The notes under the pieces: generated by a model
Told to the model about the DNA's origin: nothing
The model's database searches: none
Seen by the model: the letters and a program-made list of their open reading frames with translations, nothing else
NCBI RefSeq assembly: GCF_036924745.1
Contig: NZ_JAZHSD010000001.1
Location: 2,976,001-3,040,000, forward strand
Source: Bradyrhizobium sp. AZCC 1693
GTDB lineage: Bacteria > Pseudomonadota > Alphaproteobacteria > Rhizobiales > Xanthobacteraceae
DNA: 64,000 bases
Reading direction: 5' to 3'
Part shown: positions 9,431 to 18,207 of the stretch, piece by piece
Layout of the letters: each line of letters begins with the position of its first letter
Position numbering within the stretch: the stretch's first letter is position 1
Position numbers and translations under genes: made by a program

Positions 9431-10771
9431 TCAAGACGGAAAACATCGACCGAAGGCCTGCAGGAGCCTCGGTGAACCGCGGAAGCGAAGCTTTCTGCGC
9501 AGCAGCAGCCAGGGCAACTTCACTTCCTTGCGCAGAAAGCTCAGCCAAGCGTCACTATCGGCTGTCATGGCGAAATCCGCCGCCCCCTGACGACCGTTGG
9601 TGACTCTTATCGTCTTGTTTCTGATTTCGACGGTCACTTCCGCGGGTTCGCGGCCGACGAATGTGAAATGAAATCTCGCATTAAGGCCGACAGAACGTCC
9701 CCGCTGAAAGACCAACGCGAGCGATCTCAGAAAAACAAGAATCGAACGTATATTCGAAAGTCCGTTGCGGACACGCTTGATCGGCTTGTGCGGGAAGCGA
9801 CGGGGCACGTAGGCTTCAGGGTCCGATCCGGCGACGACGTAGACGGTCTCGACCTTGTCGGTCAGCGGCTTAGCTATCTCCTCCATGTATTGCTTTCGGT
9901 CGGCGAGATAGGGACCGATCACATCTTCGCCTGCAGGACACACCGCCATGCAGTAAGCGGCTTTGTAGTTCGCACCAAAGGAAAGGCTTTGCCACATTGA
10001 GGCCGTTTCTGCCGGCGTGAACCTGTCCCGGTAGGCGCGCGAATCCGAACTGTCGGTGATTCCATTCACCCAATCGATGAACCCGCCTGAGAATTCGCGA
10101 TAGTTGTGGGTGTAGCAGGCCGCGAAATCAAAATGCCCGTCCGGGGCGATCGCACCGGTGGGACAGGCGGAAACGCACAGCTTGCATTCCAGACAAGGGC
10201 TGTAATCAAGCGGTCGCGAGTAAGCACTGACCTCCGCATCCAGCAAAACGGTCCCGAGAAGAACAAAGTTGCCGAACCTTGGATGGATGACGTTGCGATG
10301 AATGCCCATCCGACCAAGGCCAGCCGCTTCGGCGATGGGCTTGTGCGACACGAGCCATTGCTTGCCTGCACCGAACCGGTCCATCTCCATGGGAAAGCCA
10401 ACTGCAGCCGCATTGATCGCTCGAACGCCGAGGGCCTCCAGCTTGCTTACGATCTCTCGAACCACGCCGTCTGTCTTGTCAACGACGTGGTGAAACTCGA
10501 CGTTTGCGATGGACCGCATTGGAGTTCGGATATTCTCGCGATTCATCCGGCACACAATACTGATGAGAGATTTTGTGCGGGGGAACACGCCGATAATATC
10601 TGCGCGGTGCACGGCGAGATCTTCGCGATCGACTTCGACGAAGCCTACGTCGTCTGCCCCCGCTTCCAAACACAATGACCTGAGCCGATCGGCATCCAAT
10701 GTATGTGGCGGGGACGCTATTGTCCCAGCTCGATGCGATACAACGGTTGGATGACTCGCTAAATCGGCCAC
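9431..10771 (-). CDS. QueG/reductive-dehalogenase-like 4Fe-4S protein fused to an SCP2 domain
   Basis: 446-residue protein. Residues about 25-180 resemble the cobalamin-binding half of epoxyqueuosine reductase and reductive dehalogenases (KPIAEAAGLGRMGIHRN, then HPRFGNFVLLGTVLLDA). A full 4Fe-4S ligand set follows: Cys193, Cys196, Cys199 and Cys203 in CLECKLCVSACPTGAI. The second set is short: Cys219, Cys274 and Cys278 (YCMAVCP), with Ala271 where QueG has its fourth Cys. Residues about 345-446 look like an SCP2/sterol-carrier lipid-binding domain (FHFTFVG, ADFAMTADSDAWL, LRFRGSPRLLQAF). No Tat signal is seen, so it is probably cytosolic. The GTG start has AAGGAG eight bases upstream. A redox enzyme acting on a hydrophobic substrate is plausible but unproven. 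Confidence 0.8.
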   Translation of the reverse strand: MADLASHPTVVSHRAGTIASPPHTLDADRLRSLCLEAGADDVGFVEVDREDLAVHRADIIGVFPRTKSLISIVCRMNRENIRTPMRSIANVEFHHVVDKTDGVVREIVSKLEALGVRAINAAAVGFPMEMDRFGAGKQWLVSHKPIAEAAGLGRMGIHRNVIHPRFGNFVLLGTVLLDAEVSAYSRPLDYSPCLECKLCVSACPTGAIAPDGHFDFAACYTHNYREFSGGFIDWVNGITDSSDSRAYRDRFTPAETASMWQSLSFGANYKAAYCMAVCPAGEDVIGPYLADRKQYMEEIAKPLTDKVETVYVVAGSDPEAYVPRRFPHKPIKRVRNGLSNIRSILVFLRSLALVFQRGRSVGLNARFHFTFVGREPAEVTVEIRNKTIRVTNGRQGAADFAMTADSDAWLSFLRKEVKLPWLLLRRKLRFRGSPRLLQAFGRCFPS

Positions 10772-11007
10772 GCACCAACTCCTTCGTCAGCAGGTCCAGA
10801 CCGGCTCCGATGTCGATCGGACCCACATTTCATAAACAAAACTTAGTCACTTGTAAAAAACTAGTCAACTCTGGTAATAGACTTGGGACGACTCATAGGG
10901 AATGACCGCGCGTTGTAAGCGGGACCTCAACTCCGCCAATAGGTTGGGAACTCCTGAAGACCAGACCGGCGCCAACCGTCATTTTCCCAACTGCTGGAGC
11001 ATTCGCG

Positions 11008-11466
11008 ATGCGATTGACTGTCAACGGCAAGCGACACGATTTGGACATCGAACCGGAAATGCCTCTTCTTTGGGTGCTTCGGGATGAACTCGGCATCACG
11101 GGACCGAAGTATGGCTGCGGGGCCGGGCTTTGCGGTGCGTGCACCGTGCATGTCGACGGTGCCGCGGTTCGTTCCTGCTCGATCAGCGCCGGCGAGGTTC
11201 GCGGCAGCGTCACGACGATCGAGGGTCTCGGAACGCCGGCAAACCCACATCTGGTTCAGCAGGCTTGGATCGAGCACCAAGTTGCGCAGTGCGGCTATTG
11301 TCAGTCCGGCCAAATGATGACTGCAGCAGCCTTCCTGTCGAAAATCCCCGATCCGTCTGAGACCGATATTGCCGACGCCATGAGCGGAAATCTTTGCAGA
11401 TGCGGAACTTATCCTCGCATCCGCAGCGCCGTCAAAACTGCAGCCCTGATGATGAAGGGGAAATAG
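11008..11466 (+). CDS. 2Fe-2S subunit of a xanthine-dehydrogenase-family molybdenum hydroxylase (IorA-like)
   Basis: 152-residue small subunit with two [2Fe-2S] sites. The plant-ferredoxin-like cluster is bound by CGAGLCGAC and a later Cys (RSCSI); the C-terminal helical cluster has [10 protein letters not shown] and [10 protein letters not shown]. This matches the electron-transfer subunit of isoquinoline 1-oxidoreductase, aldehyde oxidase and related two-subunit hydroxylases. It lies one base upstream of the large-subunit gene, so the two are one transcript and complex. No FAD subunit is near, which fits the IorAB class that passes electrons to a membrane acceptor. Confidence 0.92.
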   Translation: MRLTVNGKRHDLDIEPEMPLLWVLRDELGITGPKYGCGAGLCGACTVHVDGAAVRSCSISAGEVRGSVTTIEGLGTPANPHLVQQAWIEHQVAQCGYCQSGQMMTAAAFLSKIPDPSETDIADAMSGNLCRCGTYPRIRSAVKTAALMMKGK

Positions 11467-11467
11467 C

Positions 11468-13717
11468 GTGGCTCGGCTTGGAAAAATTGCACGACGCACG
11501 TTTCTGATCGGATCCGCTGCGATCGCCGGCGGCGTCGCGTTCGGCTATTACAACTTGCGCAAGGAACCGCTCAATCCGTTGCTCAAAGGCCTGCAGCCGG
11601 GTGAAGCCGCGATCACGCCCTACGTCCGGGTTGACGCGAAGGGCGTTACGCTTATTACTCCGCGAGCCGACAAAGGCCAGGGCGCCTATTCCATCCAGGC
11701 TCATCTGATTGCCGAAGAGCTCGATGTGGATCCGCATAAGGTTCGCATCGACCCTGGTCCGCCCAGTCCGGCATACTTCAACAGCCGGATCATGGACGAC
11801 AGCCTGCCCTTTTCGACAATCGATGATGGTTTCCTGGCACGGGGTGCGCGTGGTGGTGGCGAAGTATTAAGCCGCCTGCTAGGCATGCAGATAACAGGCG
11901 GATCCTCCACCGTACCCGACGGTTTTCATAAACTCCGCATGGCGGGGGCCGTTGCGCGCGAGACTTTGAAGGAGGCGGCCGCCAGGAGATCGGGAGTGTC
12001 CCGATCGCTACTGAAAACTCAAGACGGCATGGTCATCCTGCCCGATGGCAAGTCCGTTACTTACGCGGAACTAGCCGTCGAGGCAGCGCAGCTCGAGCCC
12101 ATTACCGATGTCACGCTCCGACCGGAACAGGAGTGGCGTTACATCGGCAAGAGCATGCGAAGGATCGATATCGTCGCGAAGTCTACCGGTACACAGCGGT
12201 ATGGCATTGATGTTCGTTTGGACCGGATGCTGTACGCCACCGTGCGTGCCAATCCCGGCATGGGAGGCACGATCAAACGATATGATGCCTCTACCGCGGA
12301 AAAGATGAGGGGCGTAAAGAAGATCGTCCCGGTCAAAGACGGTGTGGGCGTCATCGCCGATAACACGTGGAGAGCCCTTCAGGCCGCGGCCGCGATCAAG
12401 ATCGAATGGAACGATCCTCCCTATCCGGCCAACTCGGCCAGAATGTGGAAGGTATTGGAGAATTCGTTCTCCAAAGACCTGCAGGACAGCCGACTTCGCA
12501 ACGACGGAGACGTCGAGAAGGCATTGGCCGGCGCATCCAAACCGATTGAGGCGGAGTATCGAACGCCATATCTGGCTCACGCACCGCTCGAGCCCATGAA
12601 TGCGGTTGTACTCTATACGAAGGAACGGCTCGACATCTGGACGGGAACGCAGATCCCGCTATTCCTCCAGATGCATGCTGCGAAGCTGGCCCAACTGCCG
12701 GAAGACAAGGTTCATGTGCACGCTCAGCCAATCGGCGGCAGCTTCGGAGCGCGACTCGACGACACCTATGCGTTGCAGGCCATCGAGCTTGCGATTGCGA
12801 TGGAAGGCGTTCCGGTCAAAATGACGTGGAGCCGAGAAGAGAACATGGCGCACGACTATCCGCGCCCGATCCAGCTCTCGCGCGCAAAGGGAACGGTTCG
12901 CGATGGCAACGTCGAGAGCATGAGCATCGATATCGCCGGCCAATCAATGGGCGCCTCCTGGTTTAACCGTCTGCAGGCGCCCGTTCCTCCGGGTCCCGAT
13001 ACTACAAGTGTCAATGGTGTTTGGGACCAACCCTTCGCAATACCGAACTACCGGGTGACGGGTTACCGCGCGAAGGAAATGGTGCCCGTCAGCCCCTGGC
13101 GATCGGTTGGAGCCTCCGGCAATGGCTTCCATCATGCGTCCTTCTTGGACGAATTGATCCATGCCGCCGACGCGGATCCGATGTCGGAACTCATTCGCCT
13201 CTGCAATCATGACGCCTCGAAGGCTGTCCTGGAAGCTCTGCGGGATATCTCCGGCTGGAAGGGACGCCGCATAGACGATAGGCGAGCTCGCGGGGTTGCC
13301 CTGACATTATCATTTGGTGTGCCGATGGCAGAAGTCGTTGAAGTGAGCGATACGCCGCAAGGCATCAGGATCGACAGAGTATATGCCGTTTGCAACGTAG
13401 GGCGCGTTCTCGACCCAATCAATTTCGAGGCGCAAATCCAGGGAGGCATTATCTGGGGCTTGGGCCACGCGATGAATTGTGAGCTGACCTACGACAACTT
13501 CACGCCGGTCCAGACCAATTATCACGAGTTCGAGGGAATGAGATTCCATCAGGCACCGGAAATCATCGTCAAGGGATTGCAGCTTGGCAGCGAGGTGCGG
13601 GGAATTGGCGAACCCCCCGTTCCGCCTGCGGCACCGGCGCTCGCGAACGCCATCTTTGCTCTCACCGGAAAGCGTGTGCGCGAACTGCCCCTAAACAAGA
13701 GCGTCAAATTCGCGTGA
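11468..13717 (+). CDS. Molybdopterin-binding large subunit, IorB/aldehyde-oxidase type, Tat-exported
   Basis: 749-residue catalytic subunit of a molybdenum hydroxylase. The N-terminus has a twin-arginine signal (ARRTFLIGSAAIAGG), so the folded IorAB complex is probably exported to the periplasm. Motifs for the Mo-cofactor include GGSFGARLDD and the C-terminal GIGEPPVPPAAPALANAIF, whose Glu is the catalytic base in the family. By family knowledge it hydroxylates an N-heterocycle or oxidises an aldehyde using water. It starts with GTG preceded by AAGGGGAA right after the small-subunit stop. No XdhC-type maturation gene is adjacent. Confidence 0.9.
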   Translation: MARLGKIARRTFLIGSAAIAGGVAFGYYNLRKEPLNPLLKGLQPGEAAITPYVRVDAKGVTLITPRADKGQGAYSIQAHLIAEELDVDPHKVRIDPGPPSPAYFNSRIMDDSLPFSTIDDGFLARGARGGGEVLSRLLGMQITGGSSTVPDGFHKLRMAGAVARETLKEAAARRSGVSRSLLKTQDGMVILPDGKSVTYAELAVEAAQLEPITDVTLRPEQEWRYIGKSMRRIDIVAKSTGTQRYGIDVRLDRMLYATVRANPGMGGTIKRYDASTAEKMRGVKKIVPVKDGVGVIADNTWRALQAAAAIKIEWNDPPYPANSARMWKVLENSFSKDLQDSRLRNDGDVEKALAGASKPIEAEYRTPYLAHAPLEPMNAVVLYTKERLDIWTGTQIPLFLQMHAAKLAQLPEDKVHVHAQPIGGSFGARLDDTYALQAIELAIAMEGVPVKMTWSREENMAHDYPRPIQLSRAKGTVRDGNVESMSIDIAGQSMGASWFNRLQAPVPPGPDTTSVNGVWDQPFAIPNYRVTGYRAKEMVPVSPWRSVGASGNGFHHASFLDELIHAADADPMSELIRLCNHDASKAVLEALRDISGWKGRRIDDRRARGVALTLSFGVPMAEVVEVSDTPQGIRIDRVYAVCNVGRVLDPINFEAQIQGGIIWGLGHAMNCELTYDNFTPVQTNYHEFEGMRFHQAPEIIVKGLQLGSEVRGIGEPPVPPAAPALANAIFALTGKRVRELPLNKSVKFA

Positions 13718-13774
13718 CAAATTGGTAGGGTAGCGATTGCACCCACAGGATCGCCGGAGGTCGCAGCCGCCGGC

Positions 13775-14048
13775 TCCATCTGAGCATACTCTGCGGTTTC
13801 GGCAAAACACTCGTCATAGAGGTTGGCGAGATCGGGATATTTCGCGAACGGAATCGAAACAACGATCACCTCAACACCCTGCACGGCATCCTGCTTTGAG
13901 ACGGCGGTAGCTCCTACGTCGCGGGCGAGATCGCGGATGGTGTCCGGCTCCTTCGAAGTGGCGAGCTTGAGCTCACGGCCACTGGCGGCAAGCGGTCACA
14001 CCCAGAAGTGGTGCCGATGTTGCAAGCGCAGATGATTCCGATTTTCAT
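13775..14048 (-). pseudogene. NADPH-dependent F420-reductase-like gene remnant
   Basis: Leftward from an ATG at 14048 the DNA encodes MKIGIICACNIGTT, a damaged Rossmann start (expected GAGNIG). After a frame break it continues as PLAASGRELKLATSKEPDT, then DAVQGVEVIVVSIPFAKYPDL. This is the N-terminal half of a coenzyme-F420-dependent NADP oxidoreductase-type protein (NADP_oxidored family). Homology ends near 13775 and the catalytic half is missing. The ATG overlaps the stop of the upstream TetR gene (ATGA), so the intact gene was probably translated with the regulator. It sits between the IorB stop and the TetR gene. Confidence 0.65.
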
Positions 14049-14698
14049 GGGATGTCGTTTTGCGAATGTGGCAGAGCATCCGCCTCCCGAGACCTGCTGA
14101 GAGCCTTCCGGATGAAGCGTATCTGGCTGCGCAGGTCTGCTTCGGTATCTTCGCCGTGTCGAACGCTGTGCTCGATCAGAATCGGATGGAAGAACGACAT
14201 GAACGCGCGCTTGACCGCTCGCGCGGCTTCAGCGGCATCTTCGACTTCAAACTCGCCTGCTTCGGTGCCCTCGCATATGATCGCCTCGAAGATCGTCACC
14301 ATCCGCTCGTTGTGGGCCCTGATGATCGCCCAGTTCTCCTGCATGGCGGCGACAATCAGGTCGTGCATGTGCTTTTCCTTGAGCAGCGTCATCCTGATGT
14401 GGCGGTGAAGGGCGGTCAGAAGCGCGTCGAGTTTCTCCATGGCCGGCGCGTTCGTGCGTGCGATCGCAAAGGCGATGTCGGCAACCTCGTTGGCGACCCG
14501 CCCGCAGATGGACTCGTTGATCGCGTCCCTGGAGGGAAAGAAACGGTAGACATTCGCCGGGCTCATTCCGAGTTCGTAGGCAATGTCAGCTACCGAAGTC
14601 TTATGGTAACCGATACGGCGAAAGTGCTCCTCCGCCACCTCCAGGATGCGCGCGCGCGCCTTGTCGGGATCGGTTCCCGTTCGGACCGAACGATTCAT
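14045..14698 (-). CDS. TetR/AcrR-family transcriptional regulator
   Basis: 217-residue TetR regulator. The HTH is in ARILEVAEEHFRRIGYHKTSVADIAYELGMSPANVYRFFPSRDAI, a classical signature; the C-terminal part is helical, as in efflux-pump regulators of this group. It lies downstream (leftward) of the small gene at 14829-15014 and the RND pump but is separated from the small gene by 130 bp. Its last codons overlap the start of a dead F420-reductase-like gene. What it controls is unclear. Confidence 0.85.
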   Translation of the reverse strand: MNRSVRTGTDPDKARARILEVAEEHFRRIGYHKTSVADIAYELGMSPANVYRFFPSRDAINESICGRVANEVADIAFAIARTNAPAMEKLDALLTALHRHIRMTLLKEKHMHDLIVAAMQENWAIIRAHNERMVTIFEAIICEGTEAGEFEVEDAAEAARAVKRAFMSFFHPILIEHSVRHGEDTEADLRSQIRFIRKALSRSREADALPHSQNDIP

Positions 14699-14828
14699 GG
14701 ATGTCTCCAGAACTGACGAATTGAATATGGCGGTCTCGCCCGGGACTGATCATCTGGCGTGCTGGTGACTGCGATTTGTTCGGAGCCTGCTCGACACCCG
14801 CAATGCCAACACCGGTTTTAGCTGTCAC

Positions 14829-15014
14829 TTACTGCCGTATCTCGCTGAGACTGGGGCGCGATTGCAATTGCCCTTTGAGGAGCTTTAGGTCACGCTCAAG
14901 CTCATCGACGCGCTTTCCGAGAGAAAACAAGTAGTCGCCGGTCGGGTCGTCCACGCCCTCCAGAACTTCAGCGATCCGCGCAATCCTGGTCCAAAGTCGC
15001 CTTAATCCGCTCAT
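14829..15014 (-). CDS. Small conserved protein (61 aa), paralogue of 21023-21208
   Basis: Charged 61-residue protein. Its core has DDPTGDYLFSLGKRVDELERDLKLL in two adjoining parts: a short Asp-Pro-Gly-Asp-Tyr element followed by a heptad-like amphipathic helix. The small protein at 21023-21208 has the same layout (DDPRGEYVFRLEDRVSKLER), so this is a real family rather than a chance frame. It lies 82 bp downstream of the RND permease gene in the same direction, suggesting co-transcription. Function unknown; the helix could mediate dimerisation or binding to a partner. Confidence 0.6.
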   Translation of the reverse strand: MSGLRRLWTRIARIAEVLEGVDDPTGDYLFSLGKRVDELERDLKLLKGQLQSRPSLSEIRQ

Positions 15015-15096
15015 CTTTGCCTCTGCGTTTCATAACTTGGCGCGCGGGCGTCGTGCGTAGCTGCGCGCGAAACTGAAATGGATGTCGAACGATGTC

Positions 15097-18000
15097 CTAC
15101 TCTGCAGCCATTGCTGTTCGCAGTTCCGACTGCTCCTTCGAATCCTCATGGATCTCATCTGTCGTCGGCTTGATCCGAAACCACGCGGCATAGAGCGCAG
15201 GAAGGAACAGCAGGATCAGCACCGTGCCGACCGCGGTGCCGCCGATCAGCGTATAGGCCATCGATCCCCAGAAGACGGAATGCGTGAGAGGGATGAAGGC
15301 CAGCACGGCGGCAAGCGCGGTCAGGATTACCGGCCTCGTGCGTTGCACCGTGGCCTCGATGACGGCGTGATAGTCATCAAGGCCGGCAGCAAGGTTCTCC
15401 TTGATTTGTTCGGTCAGGATCAGCGTGTTGCGCATCAGGATGCCCGCCAGTCCAATCAGGCCCAGAATCGCGTTGAATCCGAAGGGCTGGTGAAAGGTCA
15501 GCAACATCGGCACGACGCCGACGAGGCCAAGTGGTCCCGTCAGCACGACCATGGCCATCGTCGAGAAGGATCGCACCTGCAGCATGATGACGATCAGCAT
15601 GGCAGCAATCATGGCGGGAAAGATCGTCGCCAACGCGTCGTTGGCCTTGGTTGCCTCTTCGATCGATCCGCCCAGTTCGATACGATAACCGGCCGGAAGG
15701 GATGCGATCAGCGGCTGCAGGGCCGTCTTGATCTCCTTGGAAACCTCCGGAGGTTGGGTCGCCTCGTTGATGTCCGAGCGGATCGTGACGACGGGCGTGC
15801 GATCGCGGCGCTTCATAATCGGCTCTTCAAATCGGACTTCCGAATGGCCGACCTGGTCGAGCGGAATCGGGCGGCCGTCCCTGCTCATCAACGAGAAATC
15901 CGCCAAGCGCGCCGGATCGAGTCGCTCGCCGCCGGCGCTGCGCGCCACGATAGGGACATTGCGGATGTCCTCGCGGACCTGCGTCACCGTGATGCCCGTG
16001 AGCAGGAACTGGAGTTGCCGCCCCACTTCGGCCGGCGAAAGGCCGATAAGGTTCAGTCGATCCTGATCCGGGATGAAGCGGAGCACAGGTGTGCGATCGC
16101 CCCAATCGCGATTCGCCTGCCGCACATCGGGAACGCCACGCATGACGCCAAGGACCTTTTGAGAAATTGCGTACAATTGCGCCGGGTCAGGACCCATGAC
16201 GCGAAACTCCACGGGAAAAGGCGTATAAGGTCCGAACACCAACTGGGTGACGCGCACATTGGCTTCAGGTGCAAGGCCCTTTGACACCGCCTGTCGGAGT
16301 CGCTGCTTCAACGCTTCGCGCGCCTCCGCGTCCGGTGTAAGCACGACGATCTTGGCGAAGGCCGGATCGGGCAACTCCGGCGCCATCGCGAAGAAGAACC
16401 GCGGCGCGCCCTGACCGACATAGCTCGTGACGATCTTGGCCTCCGACTGGTGACCCAGCCAGCCTTCGAGCTTCTCGACTGTGGCCGTCGTCGTCTCGAT
16501 GCTGGTGCCTTCCGGCAGGCGAACCTCCACCAGCACTTCCGGGCGGTCGGACGTCGGGAAGAACTGCTGTTTGACGCCCCCCATGCCGACGACCGAAAGC
16601 GCGAAGGCGACGGCGACGATGCTGCAGGTCAGGAACTTGTGGCGCACGGCGAAGGTGATCAGCCCTCGCAGGCGCCGATAGTTCGGTGTGCCGTAAATCG
16701 CGTGGTGACCGCCTTCAATCGGCTTGATCGCGGGCAGCATCTTGACGCCAAGATAGGGCGTGAAGACCACCGCGACGATCCAGGATACGATGAGGGCGAA
16801 CCCCACGACCCAGAAGATGTTGCCAGCGTATTCGCCGGCCGTCGAGCGCGCGAAGCCCACCGGCAGGAACCCGGCGACCGTCACGAGCGTGCCCGACAGC
16901 ATTGGCGCCGCAGTGTGGCTCCACGCGTAGGCCGCCGCCTTGATGCGGTCCATGCCCTCTTCCATTTTCACCACCATCACCTCGATGGCGATGATGGCGT
17001 CGTCCACGAGAAGACCAAGCGCCAGGATGAGGGCGCCGAGCGTGATGCGGTCGAAGAACCGGCCGGTTTCCAGCATGATGAGGAACACGACGGCAAGCGT
17101 CAGAGGGACGGCAGCCGCCACGACGATGCCGACGCGCCAGCCGAGGCTGAGCAGGCTCACCAGCAGCACCACGCCGAGCGCCATCGCAAACTTCATCATG
17201 AATTCGTCAACCGCCGAGGTGATGTTGACGGCCTGATCGCTGACCTTGGCCAGACTCATCCCGAGTGGCAGCGTCCGAGCAATAGCGGCGGACCTCTCCT
17301 CCAGCGCCTTGCCGAGCGCGAGGCCATCCCAGCCCTCTTGCATAACCGCCGCGAGCATGATGGAGGGCTCACCCTGGTGTCGGATAAGGTAGGTGGGAGG
17401 ATCCTCGTAGCCGCGGCGGACTTCGGCGATGTCGGAGAGTTTCAGCGTCCGTCCCGCAGCGACGATCGGCGTGTCGGCGATTGCCTGGACGCTGTCATAA
17501 GCGCCATCGACCCGGATAAAGACCTGCGGCCCCTTGGTGTCGATCGAGCCTGCCGGTGTGACCGTGTTCTGCCGCTGCAAGGCGGCAACAATATCCTGCG
17601 CCGACACGCCGAGGGTTGCCAGTTTGGCATAGGAAAACTCGATGAATATCTGCTCGGGACGCTCACCGAGGATGTTGATCTTCTTGACGCCGGGCACGTG
17701 CAGGAGATCCTGACGAATGGTCTCGGCTTGCCTGGCGAGTTCCCGCATCGGCATGCCCTTCGCCTTGAGGGCATAGAGGGCGAAGCTCACGTCGGAATAT
17801 TCGTCGTTGACGAAGGGGCCGAGCACGCCCGTCGGCAGCTTGCGGGCTTCATCCCCGAGCTTCTTGCGGGCCTGATAAAACTCCTCCTGCACGCTCGATG
17901 GCGGTGTGCTGTCCTTCAGCGTAACCGTCATGTACGCATAACCTGGCCGTGTGGTCGTTTCCACCCGGTCGTACCAGGTCAATTCCTGAATCCGCTTCTC

Positions 18001-18207
18001 CAACGGTTCGGCGACCTGGTCCTGCATCTCGCGCGCCGTCGCACCCGGCCATACCGTTGTGACCGTCAGCGTCTTGATGGTGAAGGACGGGTCCTCGGCG
18101 CGTCCGAGCATAAGAAAGGCGTAGGCGCCTGCGGCCGCCAGCAGAATGATGAAGAACAGGGTTACGGCCCGCTCGCGAACGGCGACCGCGGAAAGATTGA
18201 AGCTCAT
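15097..18207 (-). CDS. RND-family efflux transporter permease
   Basis: 1036-residue inner-membrane proton-driven pump of the HAE/AcrB-like family. Transmembrane helix 1 starts at residue 12 (VTLFFIILLAAAGAYAFLML). The family signature TM4 segment GLLVDDAIIAIEVMVVKMEEG carries the paired acidic residues used in proton transfer. The two large periplasmic loops and a second set of TM helices near 840-1020 are present, so the protein is full length. Its ATG overlaps the stop codon of the adaptor gene (TGATG), which shows translational coupling. No TolC-type outer-membrane gene is adjacent, so a channel encoded elsewhere is probably used. Confidence 0.93.
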   Translation of the reverse strand: MSFNLSAVAVRERAVTLFFIILLAAAGAYAFLMLGRAEDPSFTIKTLTVTTVWPGATAREMQDQVAEPLEKRIQELTWYDRVETTTRPGYAYMTVTLKDSTPPSSVQEEFYQARKKLGDEARKLPTGVLGPFVNDEYSDVSFALYALKAKGMPMRELARQAETIRQDLLHVPGVKKINILGERPEQIFIEFSYAKLATLGVSAQDIVAALQRQNTVTPAGSIDTKGPQVFIRVDGAYDSVQAIADTPIVAAGRTLKLSDIAEVRRGYEDPPTYLIRHQGEPSIMLAAVMQEGWDGLALGKALEERSAAIARTLPLGMSLAKVSDQAVNITSAVDEFMMKFAMALGVVLLVSLLSLGWRVGIVVAAAVPLTLAVVFLIMLETGRFFDRITLGALILALGLLVDDAIIAIEVMVVKMEEGMDRIKAAAYAWSHTAAPMLSGTLVTVAGFLPVGFARSTAGEYAGNIFWVVGFALIVSWIVAVVFTPYLGVKMLPAIKPIEGGHHAIYGTPNYRRLRGLITFAVRHKFLTCSIVAVAFALSVVGMGGVKQQFFPTSDRPEVLVEVRLPEGTSIETTTATVEKLEGWLGHQSEAKIVTSYVGQGAPRFFFAMAPELPDPAFAKIVVLTPDAEAREALKQRLRQAVSKGLAPEANVRVTQLVFGPYTPFPVEFRVMGPDPAQLYAISQKVLGVMRGVPDVRQANRDWGDRTPVLRFIPDQDRLNLIGLSPAEVGRQLQFLLTGITVTQVREDIRNVPIVARSAGGERLDPARLADFSLMSRDGRPIPLDQVGHSEVRFEEPIMKRRDRTPVVTIRSDINEATQPPEVSKEIKTALQPLIASLPAGYRIELGGSIEEATKANDALATIFPAMIAAMLIVIMLQVRSFSTMAMVVLTGPLGLVGVVPMLLTFHQPFGFNAILGLIGLAGILMRNTLILTEQIKENLAAGLDDYHAVIEATVQRTRPVILTALAAVLAFIPLTHSVFWGSMAYTLIGGTAVGTVLILLFLPALYAAWFRIKPTTDEIHEDSKEQSELRTAMAAE

